From Wyeomyia smithii (lineage: Eukaryota > Arthropoda > Insecta > Diptera > Culicidae), in contig NC_073694.1 of NCBI RefSeq assembly GCF_029784165.1, forward strand, positions 28,916,506 through 28,980,505: DNA of 64,000 nucleotides. Direction: 5' to 3'. The number at the start of each line of letters is the position of its first letter. Within the stretch, counting starts at the first letter, position 1. Positions 33,749 through 45,773 of the stretch are shown here, piece after piece. Both the position numbers and the translations under genes were made by a program. Below the pieces are notes generated by a model. It did not search any database, was not told the DNA's origin, and saw only the letters and a program-made list of their open reading frames with translations.

Positions 33749-34639
33749 GTAAGTGACTGTAAGTTGATGAAGGTCGCGTATAAGCAAAGCGATTTTTCAA
33801 GCTGTCGGCAGTGCAGAAGCTTCGGCTGTGAGCTAAACTAGCTGAAGAGCAAAAGACCCATTTAATTTAAATCTTTTGACGTGGGACTACGTCTTTGTTC
33901 ACTATACTGGGATGCATTCTGTAAAACTTCAAATGAAACTGGCAAATGTTGCGTCAGATCTCGAACGTTAATAACAGCATAACCAATTGGTGGATAACAA
34001 TAATCAGTATGTTGTTGGATAGATAAAATGTAGAACAATTTTGTGATATGCTTGTTTTCACTCTAATTTCATTGCTAAGCGGTAAAATTGATAAAAAGTT
34101 TCAATGACAAATTTACTCGAACAATGAACCAGTTACATGCAAGAATTCCTAGCACAGACCGACGACTTGAATGGACACCAACCGTTCCCTGTGGTATTCT
34201 CTATATCAATATCGAAAAAAAAAATTGACAGAGTCTCCCCGTCCCAATAGGTCAATTTATGTTTGCTTCCATGAGCTTAGACTAATATGATGTCTTGAAG
34301 GTAAAAGTTTTCCGAAAAGCTTGAAACAATCCCCATGCTTGAATAATTTCTAAGCCTGCTGTTATAACGTAATAAAAACTGATGTCTTGAAAGAAAACAT
34401 GCTGGTAAAAGTAACAGCATCAGTGGAGCAGAGAGCTGCACTGCCGTAATCTCGCAGACTGACGTAAGCGCCAAAGTGGCCGATTTGTGTTTTTTGCGAT
34501 TAAACGATAGATCACACCAAACCGGACCTATAGGCAAAGAAATTTTATCAAAAGTGCAAAAAATAGCGTCATTAATTCATGAAAACACAATGACGTAACC
34601 GCCATTTCTACTCATCGTGACGTAAATCCAACCCATCTA
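33749..34639. other. No gene recognised
   Basis: AT-rich unassigned DNA following the candidate exon. Confidence 0.4.
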
Positions 34640-35090
34640 TGTTTGTAATGCTTTTATTGCATTCAACGACTCGCAAATTAAACCAAATTTGGCCTGTATA
34701 AGCTTTTGGGAGCAGGAAATATTCCTATGGTGGTACGACACCTCTGTCTTCTCTGCAAGAGAAGGGTTCTGTCCAAGTAAAACACATATTTCAAACAATT
34801 ATTCCGGAAAATAGCTTAAAATGATCGAAATGATGCCCAGGAGCCAAGAATTGCCCCCAGAGACTATTTTGAATTCTAAGATGGCCACTTATGGTTTCTT
34901 AATAACAGACCAAAATGGCCAAATACCACCCAATATGAGAATTTTCGGAATCAGAATGATACCCAGAGGTCAGAAATTAAGCCTTTTTGAAATCCAAAGT
35001 GACGACTTCTGCTCTCTGGAAAACATCCCAAAATTATTGAATACCACTCAATATGGATATTTCCTTGAACGGGAACAGAAGCTTACAATT
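34640..35090 (-). repeat. Inverted copy of the 21-22.6 kb tandem repeat family
   Basis: Read on the minus strand it repeats the phrases of the 21.06-22.65 kb arrays: GGCCAAATTTGGTTTAATTT, then TTACTTGGACAGAACCC upstream, and the CATATTGAGTGG and TCTAAGATGGCC-type units. The 103-codon plus-strand frame here (34821-35132) is a by-product of the repeat, not a gene. Confidence 0.6.
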
Positions 35091-35094
35091 GACC

Positions 35095-35441
35095 CCAGAG
35101 AAGACCGTGTTAAACACCGACCACGGATTTAGTCTAGCGGGGATGAAATCGAGGTAGTTGGCAATTGCGTGCACCTAGGCTAACTGGTGATTACCGAGAA
35201 TGACATTAGCAGAGAAATTCTTCGAGGTCCTATGGCGGAAAATCGTGCCTTCCTTGGACCCCGGAGGACGCATTGCTCGAATAATATTCGACGCGGAACG
35301 AAGTGGACTATCTACAAAATTTTGATCATACTGTAGCCCTCTAAGGCCACGAAGCTTGGTTCATGCTCGTGGACAACTAAAGCACATTTGCTTTTTGTAC
35401 GGAAGAAGTGCAGATGAAAGATGGTAGAGGCCACGTATGCT
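35095..35441 (+). pseudogene. RTE-clade ORF C-terminal relic, target of the R1 insertion
   Basis: Broken frames read EIEVVGNCVHLG, ITENDISREI, ENRAFLGPRRT, RRGTKWTIYKILI and, after a shift, VAL-stop-GHEAWFMLVDN. These follow the order of insect RTE-type proteins downstream of the RT catalytic domain (EVV-YLGSLVT-NDVSREI-NRAYFGL-TKxTIYKTLI-VALYGHETW). Stops and one frameshift show it is dead. The R1 element inserted at its end, and its frame runs into the R1 ORF1 frame, making a chimeric ORF that starts at 35408. Confidence 0.75.
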
Positions 35442-36295
35442 CGGTCCAGCCGAGCAAAGAACCGGCAAACGGCGTACCGGCAAACGGCGAAGCCACGGAT
35501 TGGACCACCGTGGTGAATAAGAAGCGGCAGAAGCGGGAACGACGCGCGAAGCGCGGCGACCGCAATAAGAAGCCGCAAGGGGCGAGTAGGCGGAGCAAGG
35601 GTGACGCGCTCATTTTCAAGACCGATGCGTCTAAGTACGCCGAAGTCTTGAAGGCCATGAGAGGCGAACCCAAGCTCAAAGACCTCGGCACGGACGTCAG
35701 ATCAGTTCATCGGTCACGCACCGGTGAGATGATCCTCGAACTCCGCAAAGAGGCGAAGGGCAAGGGCTGTGCCTATAAAAAGACGGCCCAGGAAGTGCTA
35801 GGCGAGGAGGCTCAAATCCGAGCCCTCACTCCTGAAGTGACTCTCCAGCTTAAAAACCTGGACGAGATCACCGAATGGTGCGACATAGCACAAGCCTTCG
35901 AACGAGAGTGTGGAGTGGTAGTGACCGCAGAGGCAGTTCGTCTCCGCAGGGGCCCGGCCGGCACCCAGGTAGCTATCATAAAGCTTCCACTAGCGGAGGG
36001 TAACAAGGCCCTGAAGAAGGCCACGTTGAAGGTGGGTTGGTCGGTCTGCCCTCTGGGCACCTTCCAACAGCCTGACGTTTGCTTCAGGTGCTTTGAGCGG
36101 GGGCATAAATCCTGGTCGTGCAAAGGGCCCGACAGGTCCAATTTATGCCGCCGCTGCGGTGGCGTAGGCCACAAGGCACGGGACTGCGGTGCACCTCCCA
36201 AGTGTCTGGTATGCACCGGTAAACGGGACGCCAAACACGCCATGGGAGGCCCCAAGTCTCCGGCTGCACGGCCGGCTACTAAGCCGCAGGCCTGA
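35442..36295 (+). pseudogene. R1 ORF1 (gag-like), N-terminally truncated
   Basis: Open to the stop at 36293-36295. The first in-frame ATG (35408) lies in the flanking RTE relic, so the native start is lost. Basic segment (about residues 38-60 of the chimeric frame), then a gag domain with zinc knuckles Cys225-Cys228-His233-Cys238 and Cys247-Cys250-His255-Cys260, and a third degenerate one (Cys266, Cys269, His277). It would bind element RNA. R1 gag proteins are usually several hundred residues longer at the N-terminus. ORF2 begins right after it, as usual. Confidence 0.85.
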
Positions 36296-36307
36296 GGGTG
36301 ATATAGT

Positions 36308-39078
36308 TGAACCTGAACCACTGCTATGCGGCGCAGCAGTTGCTACACCAAGCGGCTGCTGAGTCGTTGTCGGACGTGGCCATCGTCTCGGACCCATACC
36401 GCATCCCAACCGGAAACGGTAACTGGGTATCGGACAAGTCTGGGAAGACGGTCGTTGGTGGTTGCGGGTGACTTCAACGCTTGGGCTGTCGAGTGGGGAA
36501 GTCGCTGTACAAACCAGAGGGGCCAGGTCTTGTTGAAAGCTTTGGCAAAGCTTAACTTAGACTTGGCTAACGTTGGTACAAAATGCACCTACAGTAGAAA
36601 CGGTGCCGAATCGATTATCGATGAGACGTTCTGCAGCCCGGGACTGATCACGACCTGGAGGGTAGACGACAGCTACACGAATAGCGATCACCAATCGATC
36701 CGCTATGAGGTAGGCGTGCGGAAGCAAGCAGCGATTAGGGCCAATATTCCATCCTTCTACGGCTGGAAAACATTGCATTTCGATGCAGATGTTTTTGGGC
36801 AGGCAATTAGATGGAAGCACGTAGGGGGTGAACTGCTCCCGGATGTGGACCATCTAAATTCGATGCTGTCATGGGCGTGCGACGCCACGATGCCTAGGTC
36901 TCGTCCGCCTAGAGAGGGTAGGCCACCGACATACTGGTGGAGCGATACGAGAGCAGGCCTGCGCAATGCATGCCTCCGTGCAAGACGGAGGATGCAACGC
37001 GCACGTTCCGACGAGCAAAGAGCGGAACGCGGTGTCGCATTCAGATCCGCTAAGGCAACGCTTAAGAGCGCAATCAGAGCCAGCAAACGAGCCTGTTTCG
37101 AACGACTCTGCGCCAGTGCCAATTCGAACCCGTGGGGTGACGCCTACAGGATCGTTATGACCAAGACTAGAGGTGCGCTAGCCCCGGCCGAACAATCACC
37201 AGCGATGCTAGAAACGATCATTCAGGGCCTCTTCCCAAGCCACGAACCAAGTCCCTGGCCTCCGGCTGACGAGTCACCACCTACCGTGAGTGACGGCAGC
37301 CGTGCAGAGACTGACGATGCGGTAAGGGTGACAGAAGATGAATTGATCGAGATCGCAAACTCCCTGAAGGTAGGCAAGGCTCCGGGACCAGACGAAATCC
37401 CGAACTTGGCCATCAAGACGGCCATCAAAGAAGCCCCCGGGTTGTTCAGGGCGGTCATGCAGAAATGCCTTGACGACTGCCTCTTCCCGGACGTGTGGAA
37501 GCGCCAAAGGCTGGTGCTGTTGCCGAAGGTTGGGAAACCACCCGGTGACCCATCGGCATACAGACCAATCTGCCTGCTGGACACGGCGGGCAAGGTGCTT
37601 GAGAGGGTAATCCTCAATAGACTGGTGAAATATACAGAAAGTGAGAACGGTCTATCAAGCAACCAGTTCGGTTTTCGGAAAGGTAGGTCCACGGTGGATG
37701 CAATTCTCTCCGTCACCAGAACGGCTGAGGTTGCAATCCAACGCAAGAGGAGGGGCATTCGTTACTGCGCGATCGTCACGCTTGACGTGAAGAACGCGTT
37801 TAACAGTGCCAGCTGGGACTCCATAGCCTTAGCGCTACAGAGTCTCAGAGTGCCGACGCCGCTGTACAAGATTCTGGGCAACTACTTTCAGAATCGAGTG
37901 CTAGTGTATAACACAAACGAGGGTCAGAAAAGCGTTCCGGTTACCGCAGGTGTACCGCAAGGTTCCATCCTGGGCCCGGTACTGTGGAACGCTATGTATG
38001 ACGGCGTGTTAAAACTAACACTCCCTCCAGGGGTGGTGATCGTGGGCTTCGCCGATGACATAACTCTTGAGGTCTACGGCGAGTCTATTAGAGAGGTAGA
38101 GTTAAAGGCCGCGCTATCAATACGCGTAGTGGAAGACTGGATGCACTCCAGGAAACTGGAGCTAGCGCACCATAAGACTGAAGTTATTGTTGTAAATAAC
38201 AAAAAGTCTGAGCAGGAGGCATCGATTAGTGCCGGTACATGCACTATCGCCTCAAAACGCTCGTTGAAGCTTCTGGGGGTTATGATCGACGACAAGCTCA
38301 CGTTCGGGAGCCACGTCGATTATACCTGCAAGAAAGCTTCCATGGCTGTGGCAGCGCTATCTCGCATGATGGCAAACAGCTCGGCGGTTCGTAGCAGCAG
38401 GCGCAAAGTCCTTGCTAGCGTGACCACGTCCATACTCAGGTATGGAGGACCAGTGTGGTCCAAGGTATTGAGTACCTCGTGCCATCGCGGCAAACTCGAG
38501 AGTACGTACAGGCTAATGTGCCTCAGGGTCGCGTGCGCATACCGAACAGTGTCGTACGAGGCGGTTTGCGTCCTCGCTGGCATGATCATCGTCAAAGAGG
38601 ATGTAGAGTGCTTCGACCAACGCGACACGAGGGGTATTCGCAACACCATACGGTCATCCTCAATGGCCAGGTGGCAGCGGGAGTGGTCCAACACTACAAA
38701 AGGTAGATGGACACACCGACTCATTCCAGAGTTGGGGAAGTAACCTTCCATCTGACACAGATCCTGTCAGGCCATGGCTGCTTTAGGCAGTACCTGCATA
38801 GGTTCGGGTACGCCGAGCCCCCTATGTGCCCCGCTTGTACGGGTGTGGAAGAAAGCGCAGAGCATGTGTTCTTCACATGTCCGCGCTTCGAGCGGGTACG
38901 GTACGAAATGCTGGCAATAAGTGGGATGGACACCACGCCAGAGAATATAGTGCGTAGGATGTGCGAAAATAGGGAAATCTGGGATGCGGTCATCACGGCA
39001 GCATCACAGATCGTTAGTATTTTGCAGGGCACCAATCGACGGGAAACAATCGACGTGCCCCAGTTAGTTAACGGTTAA
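36308..39078 (+). pseudogene. R1 ORF2 (endonuclease-RT) with internal deletion and frameshift
   Basis: The native N-terminus (NLNHCYAAQQLLHQAA, then SDVAIVSDPYRIP) is in one frame from about 36310. About 75-80 codons of endonuclease are then missing compared with the copy at 1-2453, and the frame changes to the one starting with an artificial ATG at 36326. In that frame come VVAGDFNAWAVEWGS (about 45-59) and NSDHQS, then RT blocks APGPDEIPN, NQFGFRKGRSTVDAIL, TLDVKNAFNSASWDS, GVPQGSILGPVLWN and the catalytic VGFADD (FADD about 575-578). The frame stops at 38743. The C-terminal Cys/His segment CPACTGVEESAEHVFFTC continues in another frame to 39078. Because the endonuclease is broken, this copy cannot be autonomous. 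Confidence 0.88.
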
Positions 39079-39244
39079 CTAACTGGCCTGTATAGGCTGC
39101 TCTGCTACCCATAGAGGTAAGTGCGAAAAGCACGACGGGCCCTCTCCCTGAAGTAATGCCTAACGGCGGTCCCGGGGAGACCAAGGGCTTTAGCTGTTCA
39201 GCTTAGGTTGCTCAGCATGGGTAAAAGCAGAGGCCACGAATGCT

Positions 39245-41459
39245 ATTTTATTCCAAACTAAATTCATTTCCAGCTTTCGTATTCACGAATCGCGACTATT
39301 TGCCTTATTATGAAAAAAAAAAAAAAAAATGTTGAGCGACTTGTCGCATACTACGATGGATGTACGTCAATCGGTTGTAGAAACAGTGAAATAAAAATCG
39401 CTGTTTCTATAACAAAATGACGTTGGTAACATAACTTCAGTTAATAAACTTTTTTCCACAAATCATTCGTTCGGCAATGTTTTGTGATTATATTAATGCA
39501 TTATATACAGATCAGATTGTTGAAATTCGTCCTAACAATCATTATACAAACGTTTTTGGAAAAAGCTTCGTACTAAATATGGTTACCATAAACTAGTCAA
39601 CAAGAATTGTACATTTTTGGAACGGTTACAGGTTATATTTATTTAATTTTATCTTCGATATTCAGTGAATAATCGAGACCGGATAGTATCGAAAGATTGA
39701 ATTCCCAAACAAACAAATCTATAGAAGAGTAAGAGCCGGCGAATGCTTGTGAATTTTAGGTCCATTTACTAAAATTCATTCTGAATCATTTTTACATTTC
39801 AAAATTGTCATAGGATATATTATTATTTTTAACTATTTTTTTAACATTTATTAGCTGTCTTCGTAATACAGCGAATGTAGTTATAGGCAAATGAACAAAA
39901 TTATCAAAAAAAAAAACAAAAATGGAATTGTTGGTTGCTACGATTTTTTTCTGAAAATTGTTGATAATTTTGTTTAACGTATCTTCTTATGTTTGCCAAT
40001 TAATGAGCCTTTGTAAGGGCTTCCATATTTTTTTGAAAGTAAGATCCATATTATAATTTTGATTCAATCAGAGTTAAATAAGACGAAACCATTCATTATG
40101 ATAACGCAAGTATTATTGAATTTAGTTTTTGAGGATGCAGAGATAATTGACACATTTCGAGAAATTCTTGGTGCTTCTTCAACAAGAACGATAGGCTTTG
40201 TCAAATACATGTTGTTTGCACAAAAAAATACTACAGGCATAATATCGTCAAATATAAACGAAATTCTTTTGAGTGTTGTTGAATATATTTCTAAAAATAA
40301 ATTTCCAGGCAAGGCTGAAAATAAAAATACGTAAGTCATCGATTGATTCTGTCTGCGGACTCTGTATATTTTGTAACGAAAAATCCCCGAATTACAGCTT
40401 TTAGTCCCACGTCACCATTTCATACAAACCTAGGGCTGTATACCTTGTAGTATTTAAATGTGGTTTCCGCTTCAACAATTGACGTTGGCATGTTTATCCA
40501 ACACAGATTGTGAAAAGCAATTCGAAAACCTAAAAATCTCTACTATTATTGGTTAATTGGATTCGGTAATATTTAGCAGTGAATAGCTTTACTAGCTCTT
40601 CATGGTCACGATCCTCCTGCTGGCGCTTTTTACGTCTCAGGAACGAGGTCTCGTCGTTCCTTGCCCTCTCTCTCTTGCTTACCCTCAGGTAATTGACCCA
40701 GGTTCGACTTTTCTCTGTCGCGGATCCCCTGACTGCCGTGCGGATCATGATACAGCCATGCTTGAGAGAAGCTGCGCCGAACTCCTCTATCGTGGGTAGT
40801 ACCGCTTCAGGCTGTTCGCGTGTCGTAGCACTTCTCACGGTTTCTATGTGAGCTCCAATACGCAGAGCCTAGCTGCAAGAAATAGGACGGGTTGCAGGTT
40901 GTGTCAAACCCAAACCAAACCCCAAACAGTGTCTGTACACCAGGGAAGGATTGAAGTAAGGAATACTCGTCAGTTACACCCAAGATGGCAGCCCCGTCAC
41001 GAAACGTCACGAGTGTTGCTAATAACGGTGGAAAACGCATAAAAAGCTAAATTATGACCTTAGTTTAGAATGGCAAAAACGCTCCTAAAGAATAGGAGAG
41101 ACATAAAAATGATCCTAAAATAGTTGCCTTTTGAGCCAAAAATATTAAATTCTAATTACTTACATGAGTAGTTCACGTTTTTATGTTTTTTCCGAACTTC
41201 TTCTCAAACACAACCTACTTTTCTTAAAAAATAGACCGGCTAAACCTCGCTTTAGCTTGAAAGTGATTTTACAATAAATTTCCGGATTTTTAACTATTAA
41301 AAAGACTTTTTCATAAATAGCCACGTGGCCACTGGACTGTTCATAGCACTTTGCCAAAATGATTTGTCTGTTGATCTGTCAATGACAGTTCGCCGTGCCG
41401 GTTCTCTCGATAACTGCTGGGGAGAGCTTGAAGCGCCCCAATTCGTCGGGATGGTTCTT
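39245..41459. other. No recognisable gene
   Basis: AT-rich DNA. A frame at 40059-40334 is open on both strands but resembles nothing known. 40.53-41.04 kb could be the decayed 3' part of the BEL/Pao element (C-terminus or LTR), but no LTR pair was found. Confidence 0.35.
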
Positions 41460-42548
41460 CTAATCACAGCTGGGGAGCACTTTGGGAGTCCAGCAGTGCT
41501 CCCAGTGGTGCCGCAACAGCCCCGTCCCGTAATTCTGGTGTAGACTCCGGATTAGAACCAGACTTACAGCATTCAACTTCAAGCACCGCTCGTCTCGTAA
41601 TGCTTCTGCTTTGTCTCGTAATGCTTCTGCTCTGTTTGCGAGGACAACGTACGACTCTGTTCCTCCTGATGGATAGCCTCGCAGAAAATGATTCGGTGAC
41701 AAAGCCTCCCCCGTATCCGGTGCCTGCGGTATATATGTTAGCGGTCTTGAGTTGATCGTATCTTTCGCCTCAGCCAGAACCGTCAGCAATACTTCGTCGG
41801 TGAGTTTTCTCCCGTCGTCCAATGCCACTAAAGCCCCCTTCGCAGATCGAACCATTCTCTTCCCGGCCCCGCCCATATGGGTCCGCGAACGCTTTACTAC
41901 AGTTTATCACGATGTTCCTCATCACCTCTTTACTCGCTGCTACGAAATTGGTCGCGTTGTCTGAGAAAAACTCCGCTGGCATTCCCCGTCAACATGCAAA
42001 CCGTCTTATTGCCATCAAGCAGGATTGGCTTGACTAACTATGGGCCACTCCTAGGTGGATTGCTCTGGTGACGAGACATGTGAACAATGCCACCCATCGC
42101 TTCTTTACATGCCGACCGACGGATACCAACAGGGGACCGAAGAAGTTGGTTCCACTAAAGCTGAACGGACCGGACGACGGTTGGGCGTTATACGTTGTGT
42201 TAGTAACGGTGCCATTCTCGATGCGTCAGGATTGCATTTCTTATATTTGCACCACATGCAACTGTTCATCGTCTATGTCTCCCGTCCTGCATGGCCAAGC
42301 TTTTGATGATAATTGTCCAGAAGTTTACGTGTGATCTGATGGCTCCTTGGCAATACTTTCGGGTAACGTAGTTCGAAGGGTAAGAAGTCCGCAGTGGCCA
42401 ACCGCCCTTCCATTCGTATTACATCAATCTCATCCAGGATCGGTGGCAACTTGTAGAGAAGACTGCTTTTTTCCAGATTCACTCCGGTTGAACATTTTGC
42501 TTGACGACTCTTCAACAAAGTTCTCACTTCGTCCGGATATGCCTCCAC
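41460..42548 (-). pseudogene. BEL/Pao pol: integrase region, catalytically altered
   Basis: Minus-strand frames carry the zinc-binding start (YHQKLGHAG, later CMWCK), then FFGP, RWVALFTCLVTRA, RRGMPAEFFSDNATNF-like sequence and MGGAGKRMVRSAKGALVALD with INSRPLTY. This is the BEL/Pao integrase order. Two catalytic acids are substituted: the usual Asp before the FGP motif reads Asn (GTNFFGP), and the usual Glu in the GGxWER motif reads Lys (GAGKR). The middle Asp (SDNATNF) remains. Several frameshifts (near 42.27 and 41.87 kb) add to this. Integrase would insert the cDNA; this copy cannot. Confidence 0.85.
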
Positions 42549-43652
42549 TTATGCCAACTTCAACAACGCTCTTTCTGCTACTTGATGCTCTTCGCGGTCG
42601 ATCGGCTTCTCGATAGTCGATAGCTTCCTTAGAACTAATGCTTTAAATTTCGGCGATGCTGGAACAACTTCTATCACCTTCCCTTGTCGCTTCGCTCGCA
42701 GATTGTTGATGAGCCTATTTACACACGCCAGCGTTTTGATAGGCACATTCCACTTAGAAAATCTGGATATGTCCACCAACTGACTTTGTACTTCGACGTC
42801 GTGTAGCAGAAATGTTGCTCGCATCTCATTTTCGACATTCGGTTTTTTGAGTTGCTGTAATGGCCACTCGGCTTCTGCTTTGTACAAAAACTGCGGACCC
42901 CGCAACCAAGAACTGTTTGGATCAAGCTGCGGACTATTGCTCCATTTCGTTAGTTGGTCTGCAACGGTCAGTTTAGTGGGCACCCATCGCCACTCTGATG
43001 GCAGCGACCGGCTGATGATCTCCCCAATCCGAAATGCAACGAAAGCCTTATATTTCCTTTGATCGGAAACAACCCATGAGTGAACGGTGCATGAGTCTGT
43101 CCAGTAGAACACTTGTGCTACGTTCAGACTGTGATTGTCTTTGATGTTTTCCGCAAGACGAACTCTTGTACGGCCGCCATCAATTCCAGCCGCGGGATCG
43201 ACACTGGCTTGATCGGTGCGACTTTTGATTTTGATTGTACCAACGCACATCGAGGGACCTCCCCAGCCAGGATACGGAAGTATCCTACGCAGCCGTATGC
43301 ATTCTCGCTTGCATCTGCGAAAATGTGCAGCTGCAGCGTTGAGTAGTCGAGAGCAAGACCGTCGCCGAAGTAGTACCGCGGTATCTTCACCGCTTCTACA
43401 GCCCCCAAGTTGCTCGTTCACCGTTTCCAACTCTCCAGCGCTTCTTCGTCGATGACTTGGACCAATCGCAGCTGGATCAGCACTTTCGCAAAACATGTGA
43501 ACCGCGCCAATAGTCCCGGCCGGTAAAAGAGATTTATGACGCAACAAAGCACTACGCGTTTCGTAGGGACTTTTCCATCGTACAGGTATGGAATCGCGCA
43601 TCTTGGTTGTAAATGTGAAGACGTCGTCTTTTGTGTTCCACACTATCCCCAA
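42549..43652 (-). pseudogene. BEL/Pao pol: connection, RNase H and linker
   Basis: The frame starts at IVWNTKDDVFTF, a BEL/Pao signature after the RT fingers. A second frame (43408-43124) carries the RNase H core with LHIFADASENAYGCVGYFRI and IPRLELMAAV. The first frame then resumes with VFYWTDSCTVHSWV, RIGEIISRS, WRWVPTKLTVADQLTKW and LRGPQFLYK. Two frameshifts are therefore visible. The palm with the catalytic DD box and most of the RT core are not present between this part and the protease part, where only about 75 bp separate them. Confidence 0.85.
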
Positions 43653-43725
43653 AACACGTTCCGGTTAGCCGAGTCAACATGAATTGCTTGTTTCTTCTCC
43701 GTTTCACCCATGCGTTCCAGGAATT

Positions 43726-44437
43726 TCAGAGAATTTGACACCCAGCCGCTGGACGGCTTTTTCGACAGTCTTTTTTCGGATTGGGTACAACATTTAACAT
43801 TTCCCGAGCTTTTCGATCATCGTCTGATTTCGGCATCAAATCCGCCGAGAAGCCCTTTTCTTCGACGGTGTACTGTGACTTGAGAAAATCGTGTAGCTCT
43901 GCATGCGACAATCCAGCACACGAGTGTTGCGCTAGAAATCCCTCACCTTGCGTTGAGTCTTGCGGTCCGTAGATCGTCCAGCCAAGTTTAGAGCGCACGG
44001 CAATCGGTTCGCCTGGTTGACCGATGCGAGATTCCAACGGGGCGAAAAGCTCGATGTGTTTGAGTCCAGTCAGAACCAATGGTGCTGATGCAGCGTAATC
44101 GGTCACTGTCAACCCCTTCCAGATGACGATACTTTCCGGCTACGTCAGCGAAACTCATGGCCTGTGTCGGCAACTTCAGGTTGTTTACGGTGTGTACATC
44201 CTGCAAGATAAATCCTTCATTCGATCCAGTTGCTGAGATAGGCAGCTGGATTTTTTGCGAATCCTTCTCCAGTCTAGAAACTCCTGCGGTCCACGTTATA
44301 GGGTGCGGTTGGGTGATACCGTTGCACTGAAGTTTTCTGGTCAAACAACTGTCCACCAACGAATACAATGACCCCTCGTCTAGAAAGGCCACCGTCGAAA
44401 CGCTCTCATTCCCGTTGAATATCTTGACCGGCACCAT
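43726..44437 (-). pseudogene. BEL/Pao pol: aspartic protease and linker
   Basis: The minus-strand frame from 44437 reads VPVKIFNGNESVSTVAFLDE then GSLYSLVD. This corresponds to the retroviral-type protease active-site region (D-S/T-G normally; here D-E-G, as is common in BEL/Pao). It then shifts to the frame 44112-43726 with HIELFAPLESRIGQPGEPIA and KLGWTIYGP, a typical BEL/Pao linker. No gag is seen upstream, and neither LTR was identified. Confidence 0.82.
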
Positions 44438-45633
44438 TCTAAACAGGATCGAATCCTTGGATAAGGCGCTGTGGGTGTTACAGCTTGACTGACACTCACA
44501 AAAGAGATGTAGTATGTTACGTATTCTTTTGATTTATGTGTCAAGTGATGGCCATACACTACTCTACGTTATTAGAGTCCATCTATACATCACGTGAACA
44601 GTTTGGGAGGGTGGGTTAGGATGAAGGCAAAAATTCACGGCCTATATGGCCTTTTCTTACTGCTAAGTGATTAATGTCCGTGTGTTCATCTTGTTTGACC
44701 TGGCTTTTAATGTTTCAAACCATCTTAGCTCTCTATCGGAACATCGAAAATCTGCTGGATTTCCGGTGGAAAACCAAGGAAAGACTAATTGAACATTTTA
44801 CCATCGGGAACAAATTGAAACACATAGGTTTCACGAGTTTTCCACTATTTTCCGTGGAATGAAAATTACATCAAATAGCGCGTTCACGAAAATGTTCTTT
44901 GTATTACTCACAAATTTGACAGTTTGCTTGCTGGAAACCGACAATGCATCTCAAAAGTATTAACACACTACAAAGAAGGTATTCGCATCACTCAATTATC
45001 ATGAAACGATCTAGTTTGTGAAATATTAAAAGTGTCCTTCTCACCCGCAGTGTCCGTCTTTGCCTACTTTCCCCCACTAGGAAATCATTCAAAATCGATA
45101 TTTACGAAAAAAATGTGAATGCTAGCTGTGACTTTTTGCAACCGAGTTCTCAGTAGTGCCATTCTCGGCAATAAAATACCGAAATTCGGCAGTAAATTCT
45201 ATGGCTAGACAAGGATGGAAAGAAGGATTCCAAATTTGGCGGTAAATTCTTCTGAAGGCCGGAGAAGAAAAATCCCAAAATGAGCACCGATTTGAGCGAA
45301 AAAACGCGTCTAAAGGCCTAAAAAGACTAGATAAGAAAATTATCTCAAATTCAGCATTTTAAGCTGGATGTTTTTGAAGCCCAAATAAACTCTCGCATGA
45401 ACTTTATGTAAACGCTTCTAAAAACCAGAAAAGAGAGAATAGTTTCAAATTGACAAAATATGATTTTTAAAGGCCGAAGAAAGCGATAAAATCCCAAATA
45501 GAACGAAAAAATGCTTCCGCAGGCTAAAACAAGGTTGCAATTTCAGTTGTCTACAGTCTACAGAGGTACTTTGGAAAAAAGTGAATTATGTTATAGTATA
45601 ATACAACAATATTGGTCCTTTAAGTAGACTTAC
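44438..45633. other. No gene recognised
   Basis: AT-rich. 45.1-45.55 kb holds loose repeats of AAATTCGGCAGTAAATTC- and AGGCC-containing phrases, suggestive of a short degenerate tandem array. Confidence 0.35.
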
Positions 45634-45773
45634 AAGGTCAAAAACATATGAGATAGAAAATTTGCCAGAGCAACATTTATTCACAGCGCCTAAATCACTG
45701 CTCAGGTACCCTGTGTCGATAATCTCCTCCTGCAGAGACTTGAGCTTTTCTGCCCATGTGATGTTTGCGCTAG
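45634..45773 (-). other. Candidate 140-nt exon on the minus strand
   Basis: On the minus strand, CCTGGTGGCAG (acceptor) is followed by an open stretch SANITWAEKLKSLQEEIIDT then GYLSSDLGAVNKCC..., ending FDL directly before GTAAGT (donor). 46 codons are open, and the stretch is less AT-rich than its flanks. No family recognised. It may be a chance frame. Confidence 0.25.

Larger units (their letters stand above)
35442..39228 (+). mobile_element. R1-clade non-LTR retrotransposon, 5'-truncated
   Basis: Flanked by AGAGGCCACGTATGCT (35426-35441) and AGAGGCCACGAATGCT (39229-39244), a 16-bp target duplication with one mismatch. It contains the C-terminal gag, the pol ORF with an endonuclease deletion and one late frameshift, and a 3' UTR of about 150 bp without a poly(A) tail, as is common in the R1 clade. 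Less decayed than the copy at 1-2453, and therefore probably younger. Confidence 0.85.

Noticed and set aside
34821..35132. 103-codon plus-strand ORF
   Set aside because: It lies in an inverted copy of a tandem repeat seen at 21-22.6 kb and runs into an RTE relic.
35812..36321. 169-codon minus-strand ORF opposite R1 gag
   Set aside because: Antisense shadow of the GC-richer gag frame, whose zinc knuckles are clear on the plus strand.
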